Positions 57,543 to 64,000 of a DNA stretch of 64,000 nucleotides are shown piece after piece. Every line of letters begins with the position of its first letter. The stretch's first letter is position 1. The notes beneath the pieces are model-generated. The model was not told the DNA's origin, ran no database searches, and was given only the letters and a program-made list of their open reading frames with translations. The position numbers and the translations under genes were made by a program. Source of the stretch: JBCBJX01 sp038522735 (lineage in GTDB: Bacteria > Pseudomonadota > Alphaproteobacteria > Caulobacterales > Parvularculaceae); the NCBI GenBank assembly GCA_038522735.1, contig JBCBJX010000002.1, positions 25,745 to 89,744 of the forward strand, given 5' to 3'.

Positions 57543-59084
57543 CTAAAAAATTCCCTTGGCCGGGTTCTCCTCAAGGAAGCCCGCCGGGGCGACCGGATTG
57601 AGGGCCCGAACGTCCTCCGGCGACAGGTCCGGCAGGCGCTGGACGAGGTTGAGGAAGCGCTCGCTTTCGGCGGGCTCCAGGATGCCCTCCGTCAGGGTCC
57701 TGAACTTCTGGACGTACTCCGGCCGCGTGAAGGGGCGCGCGCCGAAGGGGTGGGCGTTCGCGATGCCAAGCTCGTCGACAAGCTCCGAGCCGTCCTCGAA
57801 TGTGACGACGACGCGGGCGCCGAAGGCTTTTTCATTGGGGTCGGGAGAGTGGTAGCGGCGCGTCCACTCCGGGTCCTCGACGGTGGAGATCTTATGCCAG
57901 AGGCGCACCGTGTCCTCGCGCTTCGCGCGCTCCGGCGCATAGGACTTCACATGGTGCCACTCCCCGTCCTGCAGGGCGACGGCGAAGATGTACATGATCG
58001 AGTGGTCGAGGGTTTCGCGCGAGGCGTTCGGGTCCATCTTCTGCGGGTCGCCGGAGCCCGTTCCGATCACATAATGCGTGTGGTGGGAGGTGTGCAGAAC
58101 GATCGACTTCACCTTCTCGAAGCCGCCCCGCCCCTCGATCTCCCGGCCCATGCGGAACGCAAGATCGATCAGCGCCTGGGACTGGTACTCCGCGGAGTGC
58201 TCCTTCGTGTACGTCTCCAGAATGGCGCGCTTTGCTTCGCCGCGCCCCGGCAGCGGCACGTGGTATTCGGGCTCGTACGGAGAGTTCCCCTGATCGCGCG
58301 CCGTGCGACCGTTGAGGATGAAGGAGATGACCGAGTCCTCGCCTTCATAGATCGGCGACGGCGCGCCCTCGCCCCGCATGCAGCGGTCGACCGCCTCGAT
58401 CGCCGTCTTGCCGGCGTAGGCGGGGGCGAACGCCTTCCAGGTCGAAATCTCGCCCTTGCGCGACTGGCGGGTCGTCACCGTGCAGTGGAGGCCCTGCTGG
58501 ACCGACTGATAGATCGTCTCCGGATCAAGCCCGAGAAGCGATCCGACGCCCGCCGACGCCGACGGACCGATATGGGCGATGTGGTCGATCTTGTGCTCAT
58601 GCAGACAGATCGCCTTCACGAGATTGACCTGGATTTCATAACCCGTGGCGATCCCGCGGATCAGGTCCGCGCCGCCCCTGCCGCACTGCTGGGCGACGGC
58701 GAGGATCGGCGGGATGTTGTCGCCCGGGTGCGAATAATCCGCCGCCAGAAACGTGTCGTGGAAGTCGAGTTCGCGCACCGCAGTGCCGTTCGCCCACGCA
58801 GCCCACTCCGCATGCACCGTTTCGCCGGCCGGGGCGCCGAAGAGCGTCGCGCCGCCGGAGCGCAGGTGCGCCCTCGCCATGGCGCGGGCGGACTTGATCG
58901 GCCCGCGGTTGAGCGACGCGATCGCGACCGAGGCGTTGTCGATGATCCGGTTGATGATCATGTCGAGGCAGTCGTCGTCGACGGCCACCGGGTCGGCCGC
59001 GACCTGCGCGATTTTCCAGGCGAGCTGCTCTTCGCGGGGAAGCTTGTCCTTGGACGGACGGGCGCGGACGACGTGGGTTTCCAT
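57543..59084 (-). CDS. prpD: 2-Methylcitrate dehydratase (MmgE/PrpD family)
   Basis: This 513-residue protein has the PrpD signature set: RAMARAHLRSGGATLFG, ANGTAVRELDFHDTFLAADYSHPGDNIPPILAVAQ, HIGPSASAGVGSLLGL and SWKAFAPAYAGKTA-like STWKAFAPAYAGKTAIEA. It dehydrates 2-methylcitrate to 2-methyl-cis-aconitate without an iron-sulfur cluster. Length is normal. It is the first gene of the prp run (prpD, small membrane protein, prpB) on the minus strand. Confidence 0.95.
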   Translation of the reverse strand: METHVVRARPSKDKLPREEQLAWKIAQVAADPVAVDDDCLDMIINRIIDNASVAIASLNRGPIKSARAMARAHLRSGGATLFGAPAGETVHAEWAAWANGTAVRELDFHDTFLAADYSHPGDNIPPILAVAQQCGRGGADLIRGIATGYEIQVNLVKAICLHEHKIDHIAHIGPSASAGVGSLLGLDPETIYQSVQQGLHCTVTTRQSRKGEISTWKAFAPAYAGKTAIEAVDRCMRGEGAPSPIYEGEDSVISFILNGRTARDQGNSPYEPEYHVPLPGRGEAKRAILETYTKEHSAEYQSQALIDLAFRMGREIEGRGGFEKVKSIVLHTSHHTHYVIGTGSGDPQKMDPNASRETLDHSIMYIFAVALQDGEWHHVKSYAPERAKREDTVRLWHKISTVEDPEWTRRYHSPDPNEKAFGARVVVTFEDGSELVDELGIANAHPFGARPFTRPEYVQKFRTLTEGILEPAESERFLNLVQRLPDLSPEDVRALNPVAPAGFLEENPAKGIF

Positions 59085-59223
59085 AGGTGATCCTTCCAGC
59101 GGGCGGTCCTGGTCGGGCGGGTTATGGCAAGCGCCGCCCGGGGTGGCAATTCAGGCCCGCAGGGCGCGATATTCCGCTTTGACGCCGCCTCCATACGCGA
59201 GAAACCTGCGCGTCCGGCGCAAA

Positions 59224-59253
59224 AAAGCCGCCGGGCGCGCGGCCCGACGGCTT
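59224..59253 (-). terminator. Rho-independent terminator after the cytochrome c gene
   Basis: On the minus strand AAAGCCGTCGGGC pairs with GCCCGGCGGCTTT (one wobble position) and is followed by a run of T residues (plus-strand A run at 59221-59226). It starts 26 nt beyond the cytochrome gene stop at 59280. Confidence 0.85.
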
Positions 59254-59279
59254 TCTGAACAGCGGATCTGTGAAGCGGC

Positions 59280-60080
59280 TTACTCGGACGCCGACTTCAG
59301 ATAGGCGATGACGTCGGCGCGGTCCTGGGCTTTCGGCAGGCCGGGGAACGCCATCTTGGTGCCGGGCAGATAGCCTTGCGGATCTTCGAGGTAAACGAAG
59401 AGCACCGGCTCGGTCCACGTGATGCCGGAGTTGGCGTTGGCGTCGGAATAGCGGAAGCCGTCGACCTTGCCGGCCTCGCGCCCGACGATGTTGTAGAGCG
59501 ACGGGCCGACCCGGTTCACGCCTTCCTGCACCACATGGCACGCCATGCATTTGGTGAAGACGCGTCTGCCGGCCTGCGGGTCGCCGGTGAGGTTCGTGTA
59601 CGCCTCCCGCGCGGCGTCGGAGACGGCGCCGGCGGCGGACTGGGCGGCGCCGGCGGCTGAAGCGGCGGCGCCCGCAGCGGCATCCTTCATATCGCCGGCG
59701 GCCTGTTTGGCCGTGTCCTCTGCCTTCTGCATCGCGTCGCTCGCCGCGGCTTTCATGTCCGAGGCGGCGGCCTTCGCGCCGTCCATGGCGTCGTTCGCCG
59801 CATCGCGGGCTTCATCCCCGGCCTCGCGCGCGCCTTCGGCGGCTTCGGACAACGCCTCGCCGGCCTCGTCCGCCGCGTCTTCGGCCTCGTCGCGAACGTT
59901 CGCAGCGGCTTCCCGCGTTTCCTGCGCCATCTCCTCGGCCTCTTCGCGGACCTCTTCAGCCTGTTCCTCTGAGGATTTCTCCTCCGAGCCGCCGTCGCCG
60001 CCGCAGGCGGCGAGCGCGAAGACGGAAACGCCGGCGAGCGCGGCGAAGGACGCAGAGCGGATGGTCGTCAAATCAATCAT
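59280..60080 (-). CDS. c-type cytochrome lipoprotein with a long Ala/Glu helical linker
   Basis: This 266-residue protein has lipobox LAAC (Cys26). Roughly 130 residues (about 32-160) of Ala/Glu/Asp/Lys repeats then resemble an apolipoprotein-like or LEA-like helix. The C-terminal class I cytochrome c has heme motif CMACH (178-182), with Met243 in GTKMAFPGL as the likely axial ligand. The heme domain resembles mitochondrial cytochrome c (GPSLYNIVGREAG, YSDANANSGITW), an electron carrier to oxidases. The linker could hold the domain away from the membrane. It is downstream of the thioredoxin-reductase-like gene and has its own terminator. Confidence 0.9.
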   Translation of the reverse strand: MIDLTTIRSASFAALAGVSVFALAACGGDGGSEEKSSEEQAEEVREEAEEMAQETREAAANVRDEAEDAADEAGEALSEAAEGAREAGDEARDAANDAMDGAKAAASDMKAAASDAMQKAEDTAKQAAGDMKDAAAGAAASAAGAAQSAAGAVSDAAREAYTNLTGDPQAGRRVFTKCMACHVVQEGVNRVGPSLYNIVGREAGKVDGFRYSDANANSGITWTEPVLFVYLEDPQGYLPGTKMAFPGLPKAQDRADVIAYLKSASE

Positions 60081-60165
60081 TCGGGTTCTCCCTCAGTGAT
60101 GCGGTCGCCCTTCCGCCATCGAAAAACGGCGAGAGCGGGGCGTCAGGATTTGATTTACGTCGAAA

Positions 60166-61851
60166 TCACGCGTCGGCGAGCGCCCGGTGCACCATGGCGA
60201 CGGAAATCGAGCCCTCCCCGACCGCCGAAGCGACCCGCTTCGTCGAGCCCGATCGCACGTCGCCGACAGCGAAGACCCGCGGCTTCGACGTCTCCAGAAG
60301 AAACGGCGCGCGGCCGGCCCAGTCGCCCGCCGCCAGCTCCTCCGCGGGGATATCGGGCCCGGTGAGAACGAAGCCCTTCTGGTCGAGGGCGACGCAGCCG
60401 TCGAGCCAGCGGGTGTTGGGCGCCGCCCCAATGAAGACGAAGACGTGGCGCGCGGCGTTCTCCACCGCCGCGCCGGTCTTGTTGTTCGTCAGGGTCACGG
60501 AGGCGAGCGCCTCGTCGCCCTCGAGCGCCGTCACCTCCGTATGGGGATGGAACTCGATGTTCGGGATCGAATCGATCCGGGAGATAAGATAGCGCGACAT
60601 GGTTCGGTCGAGGCTGTCGGACCGGATGCAGACGTGAACGCGCTTCGAATGGCCGGAGAGGAAGACGGCGGCCTGCCCGGCCGAATTGCCCCCGCCGACG
60701 ACCACGACCTCCTCGCCGGCGCACATCGCCGCCTCCATGCCCGTCGCGCCGTAATAGATCCCGCGGCCCTCGAAGCGCTCGCAGTTCGCGAGCGGCAGCT
60801 TGCGGTACTGCGCCCCGGTCGCGACGACGACCGAGCGCCCGCGCACGGCGTGCTCGCCCGAGCCGACGGCGAAGACGGGCCCCGAGCAATCGAGCGACAG
60901 GGCCGCGCGCTCGGAGACGACGTGCGCGCCGAATTTTTCCGCCTGCACATAGGCGCGCTGGGCGAGATCGCGCCCGGAAATCCCCGTTGGAAAGCCGAGA
61001 TAGTTCTCGATCTTCGAGGAGGTCGAGGCCTGCCCGCCGGGCGCCGTCGCCTCCAGCGTCACGACGTCGAGGCCTTCCGATGCGGCGTAGACCGACGCTG
61101 CAAGCCCCGCCGGCCCGCTGCCGACAACGACAATATCGTAGATTTTGTCCGTGTTGACCGTAGAGAGCCCGAGCCCTTCGGCGATGTCCGCATTCGACGG
61201 ATTGCGGTAGACGTTGCCGACGCTGTCGACGACGACGGGGGTCTCGTCGGGGCTGATGCCGAAGCCGTCGAGCAGCTCGGAGATATTGTCCGCCGTCTCC
61301 AGATCGATCCACTGGAAGGGCCTGGAATTGCGCTCCAGAAACTCGCGGATACGGAAGGAATCCGGCTGGAAGCGCGAACCGATCACCATGGACGAGCCGA
61401 GCCCGCCGGCGATCAGCGCGCGGCGGCGGGCGAGAAAAGCGCTCAGGATAAGGTCCGAGAGCCCGGAGTCCGTGACGATGAGCCGTTTCAAGGCCTGGGG
61501 GCAGACCTCAAGCACCGTCGTCTCGCCCTCGGCGATCCCGCCGACGACCGCGGCGGCGTTGGTCAGGACATCCACATCACCGGTGAAACCTCCGGCGACG
61601 TGCGTCACGATATGGCGCGGCTGGCCGTTGGCTCGGGGCTGGACGATGGCGACGGCGCCGCTCTCGACGACATAGAAAGACGCGTCCTTATCGCCGAGCT
61701 CCCAGAGCGCCTCGCCGTCCTTGCAGGTCCGGCGGCGCGTGGCGACGGCGGCGATCGCCTCGATCTGCCGGTCCGTCAGTTTCGGGAACGCCTCCGGATC
61801 TGGCGTGACCGACGGGTCGGACTGGCGGATGGAAAGGGTGTTGGTCGTCAT
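60166..61851 (-). CDS. cNMP-binding FAD-dependent oxidoreductase (thioredoxin reductase-like)
   Basis: This 561-residue protein has an N-terminal cyclic-nucleotide-binding domain (about 25-140), a glutaredoxin-like linker region (RIREFLERNSRPFQWIDLE), then a thioredoxin-reductase-type flavoprotein. That part shows IVVVGSGPAGLAASVYAASEG, GQASTSSKIENYLGFP and VVVVGGGNSAGQAAVFLS. The usual CxxC redox pair is absent: at the corresponding place the sequence is GIYYGATGMEAAMC. It therefore cannot be a classical TrxR and may use another electron acceptor. This three-domain form is known in alphaproteobacteria. Ligand and partner are unknown. Confidence 0.9.
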   Translation of the reverse strand: MTTNTLSIRQSDPSVTPDPEAFPKLTDRQIEAIAAVATRRRTCKDGEALWELGDKDASFYVVESGAVAIVQPRANGQPRHIVTHVAGGFTGDVDVLTNAAAVVGGIAEGETTVLEVCPQALKRLIVTDSGLSDLILSAFLARRRALIAGGLGSSMVIGSRFQPDSFRIREFLERNSRPFQWIDLETADNISELLDGFGISPDETPVVVDSVGNVYRNPSNADIAEGLGLSTVNTDKIYDIVVVGSGPAGLAASVYAASEGLDVVTLEATAPGGQASTSSKIENYLGFPTGISGRDLAQRAYVQAEKFGAHVVSERAALSLDCSGPVFAVGSGEHAVRGRSVVVATGAQYRKLPLANCERFEGRGIYYGATGMEAAMCAGEEVVVVGGGNSAGQAAVFLSGHSKRVHVCIRSDSLDRTMSRYLISRIDSIPNIEFHPHTEVTALEGDEALASVTLTNNKTGAAVENAARHVFVFIGAAPNTRWLDGCVALDQKGFVLTGPDIPAEELAAGDWAGRAPFLLETSKPRVFAVGDVRSGSTKRVASAVGEGSISVAMVHRALADA

Positions 61852-61963
61852 GGTCGAGGCTCCGCAAATGCGCGCCTAACGTATACGACCGCCTCGAAAG
61901 GCAAAGCGCCCCGACGAAAGCCGCCGGGTGCGCGGAGTTTCGGACGCCGTGGGGGCTTTCAGG

Positions 61964-62608
61964 TCAGAACCGGACGCCGACCCCGAAACCGGCGACCACC
62001 GGATTGATATCGACGTCGGCCCGAACGGCGCCGACCGGCGTGTTCAAGTCCGCATCGGTACTGATCGATATGTATTTCAGATCTATGTTTGCGAAGAAGC
62101 GCTCTGTCAACTGATAATCTGCACCGATCTGAACGGCCCAGCCCACGCTCGGGTCGTAATCGACATTGATGCCGGGCGCGTCGTTCTCAAGAAAGATCGT
62201 ATAATTGACGCCGACGCCCACATAAGGCTTCACCGGGCCGAGACCCTGTTGATGGTATTGAACAAGCAGGGTCGGAGGGATGTGTCGGACTTCGCCCAAG
62301 TAGACGTCGCCCACGGCGGTGTCGACCGCGGTCACGGTATGGCTCGCGGAGGCGGCGATCAGTTCGAAGGCGATGTTGTTTGTGACGAAATAGCTGAAGT
62401 CGATCTCGGGGACCCACTTGTCCTCGATCTCCACATCGCCGCCGATCACCGTAATGTCAGCCCCCTCCTTCGGCAGGATGCCGATCGCGCGCAACCGGAT
62501 CAGGAAATCGCCCGCCTGGGCGATCGGCTCCTCCGCGGCGACCGGGATCGGAGTTGCGATCGCTGCGGCGGCGACGCCGGCTGTGAGAATGGTGCGAACG
62601 GATTTCAT
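61964..62608 (-). CDS. ompW: OmpW family outer membrane protein
   Basis: This 214-residue protein starts at ATG 62608 with GGGGAG upstream. A signal peptide (about 1-25, ending PVAAEE) is followed by an eight-stranded beta-barrel: DFLIRLRAIGILP, EIDFSYFVTNNIAFELIAASASH, LGPVKPYVGVGVNYTIFL, and VAGFGVGVRF, whose C-terminal Phe is the BAM signal. OmpW forms a small outer-membrane channel for hydrophobic molecules. An earlier in-frame start would add five residues. No FNR box was seen upstream. Confidence 0.92.
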   Translation of the reverse strand: MKSVRTILTAGVAAAAIATPIPVAAEEPIAQAGDFLIRLRAIGILPKEGADITVIGGDVEIEDKWVPEIDFSYFVTNNIAFELIAASASHTVTAVDTAVGDVYLGEVRHIPPTLLVQYHQQGLGPVKPYVGVGVNYTIFLENDAPGINVDYDPSVGWAVQIGADYQLTERFFANIDLKYISISTDADLNTPVGAVRADVDINPVVAGFGVGVRF

Positions 62609-62762
62609 GGCTCTACTCCCCATCGACGGCGGATCGCACGGGCGATCCTCTGCTTCCGTTCTCGGGACTTACGAACGTCGCGCAGGCAGTTTCATCCGTA
62701 GAAGCCCGCACAGGGGATACTACGGCCCGGAAATCCGACTATTACGGACGGGTTTTTTCCGC

Positions 62763-63659
62763 CTAACGCGGGAGCGATCCGTCGATCAGCTTCATGACGC
62801 CGGAAAAATCGAGCCCGTCGGCGCCGGCCGCCTCCATCAGCGCGTAGAGCGCCTCCGCCTGTGCGCCGAGGGGCGTTGAAACCTTCGCGCCGTTCGCCGC
62901 CTCGCGAGCGAGGCGGAGGTCCTTCAGCATCATCGCCGCGGCGAAACCCGGCTGGTAGGCGCGGTTGGAGGGCGCCGCCGGCACGGGCCCCGGCGCCGGG
63001 CAGTAGCTCGTCATCGACCAGCTCTGGCCCGACGCTTTCGAGGAGATGTCGAAGAAGGTCTGGGCGTCGAGGCCGAGTTTCTCCGCCAGATGGAAGGCCT
63101 CGCAGGTGCCGATCATGGAGATCGCAAGGAGCATGTTGTTGGCGATCTTCGCGACCTGACCGTTCCCGGGCGCGCCCGCGTGGACGATGGTTTTCCCCAT
63201 GCCCTGAAGGACGGGCTTAGCCGCCTCGAAGGCGTCCGCCGCGCCGCCGACCATGAAGGTGAGCGTCCCGCCGGTCGCCGCCGCGACGCCGCCGGAGACC
63301 GGCGCGTCGACCATCTTGAAGCCCTTCTCCGTCGCCGCCGCGATCGTCTCCCGCGCGCTCTGAACGTCGATGGTCGAACAGTCGATGAAGAGCGCGCCGG
63401 GCCTCGCATTCGCGAAGACGCCGTACCCGTCGCCGTAGACGGATTTCACGTGCGGTCCCGCCGGCAGCATGGTGACGACGACGTCGGCCTCGCGCACGGC
63501 GCCCGCGACCCCGTCGGCTTTCTCGCACCCCGCCTCGACCGCCTTGTCGATCGCGCCGATGGAAAGATCCGTCGCGCGGACGCTATGCCCCGCCTTCGCA
63601 AGGTTCGCGGCCATGGGGCCGCCCATGTTTCCCAGTCCGATGAAACCGACAACGGCCAT
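62763..63659 (-). CDS. mmsB: 3-Hydroxyisobutyrate dehydrogenase
   Basis: This 298-residue beta-hydroxyacid dehydrogenase has the NAD-binding FIGLGNMGGPMAANL, the substrate motif DAPVSGGVAAATGGTL, and catalytic Lys171 with Asn175 in GQVAKIANNMLLAI. Family features around GLDAQTFFDISSKASGQSW fit MmsB of the valine pathway, oxidising 3-hydroxyisobutyrate to methylmalonate semialdehyde. That product becomes propionyl-CoA, the substrate of the nearby methylcitrate genes. Other beta-hydroxyacid dehydrogenases are not excluded. Confidence 0.92.
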   Translation of the reverse strand: MAVVGFIGLGNMGGPMAANLAKAGHSVRATDLSIGAIDKAVEAGCEKADGVAGAVREADVVVTMLPAGPHVKSVYGDGYGVFANARPGALFIDCSTIDVQSARETIAAATEKGFKMVDAPVSGGVAAATGGTLTFMVGGAADAFEAAKPVLQGMGKTIVHAGAPGNGQVAKIANNMLLAISMIGTCEAFHLAEKLGLDAQTFFDISSKASGQSWSMTSYCPAPGPVPAAPSNRAYQPGFAAAMMLKDLRLAREAANGAKVSTPLGAQAEALYALMEAAGADGLDFSGVMKLIDGSLPR

Positions 63660-64000
63660 GGCGTCCTCCCGACTGACTGCGCCCGCTTTCGCCGGCGTTC
63701 ATTGATTGTTCGAGGTGAAGCACGTCTATCTTTCGTATGACAGCCCACGGCCCCCGCTCCGAAGCGATCTGAACTGACCGCTCACCCCTCGGTGAGGTGC
63801 GGACTGCGTCGCCCGCGGCGGCGGCGATCAATTGGTCTCGAAGCTTTCATGACCCGCCAGAGCGACAAAGCGTTTCCAGGCTCAGGACCCATAAATCAGC
63901 TCAAAGGCCGAGATCGGCCCAAGGCTGCCTTAGCGTTCACTAGATTGAACGTCTGAAAACTGAGGCAAGTTTGCCCTAGCCAGCTTCTTAAAACGCCCCA
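63660..64000. other. Right-edge region with no recognisable gene
   Basis: The last 341 nt upstream of mmsB show no supportable ORF, hairpin terminator or repeat. It is less GC-rich than the rest of the window, and a gene or element beyond the edge may start here, but nothing can be identified. Confidence 0.5.

Noticed and set aside
63660..64000. The end of an insertion sequence at the right edge
   Set aside because: Composition shifts slightly, but no terminal inverted repeat or transposase fragment could be identified.

Overview
The window is one contiguous stretch of a high-GC alphaproteobacterial chromosome. The lineage call rests on several gene pairs and families: the tail of accC close to aat, a DUF2155-MlaD-NDUFA12 run, an HdaA-type DnaA regulator beside ppk, a DUF2066 protein, and a B12-dependent ribonucleotide reductase. 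No rRNA, tRNA, CRISPR array or integrase gene was found. The family cannot be fixed from sequence alone.

Layout. 0-3.2 kb: the accC tail, a pirin, aat, then a minus-strand operon NDUFA12-mlaD-DUF2155. 3.2-6.9 kb: a four-gene, start/stop-overlapping export operon (TetR regulator, HlyD-like lipoprotein adaptor, ABC ATPase, ABC permease) with a palindromic operator next to the regulator start. 7-14 kb: nrdJ, a pentapeptide-repeat protein, a glyoxalase-fold protein and aspS. 14-38 kb: a housekeeping backbone (aspS, rnd, ppx, ppk, hdaA, DUF2066 gene, purM, purN) opened by accessory blocks. These carry a serine hydrolase with an extra C-terminal domain, a TetR/AhpD pair, a TIR-membrane-TPR protein, an integral membrane protein plus VWA lipoprotein operon, and a Tat-exported PhoX-like phosphatase.

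The most unusual segment is 23.9-27.2 kb. A markedly AT-richer insert of about 3.2 kb sits between two exact 47-bp direct repeats. The right-hand repeat is the 3' end of the VWA lipoprotein gene. Both copies still encode the same C-terminus followed by a stop codon, as expected for site-specific integration into a gene end. The insert carries only two genes, both apparently exported: a protein of unknown family and a trypsin-like serine protease with a long helical tail. It carries no recombinase.

38-53 kb: a metallophosphoesterase-lipid kinase-DUF1499 operon, metG, an MFS transporter, a quinone oxidoreductase, a tiny lipoprotein, an isoaspartyl peptidase, a histidine kinase/HerA-ATPase pair, a cation/proton antiporter with a TrkA-like domain, and a DUF898/M48 protease operon. 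53.7-63.7 kb, all on the minus strand: a propionate and branched-chain catabolic set (enoyl-CoA hydratase, a prpC-type citrate synthase, a small monooxygenase, prpB, prpD, 3-hydroxyisobutyrate dehydrogenase). Mixed in are a cytochrome c lipoprotein, a cNMP-binding thioredoxin-reductase-like protein and an OmpW porin. Valine-derived 3-hydroxyisobutyrate would give propionyl-CoA, which the methylcitrate genes would consume.

Four intergenic spaces hold copies of a nested inverted-repeat family in two sequence subfamilies. Gene starts were moved to internal codons wherever a ribosome binding site or family-typical N-terminus supported this.
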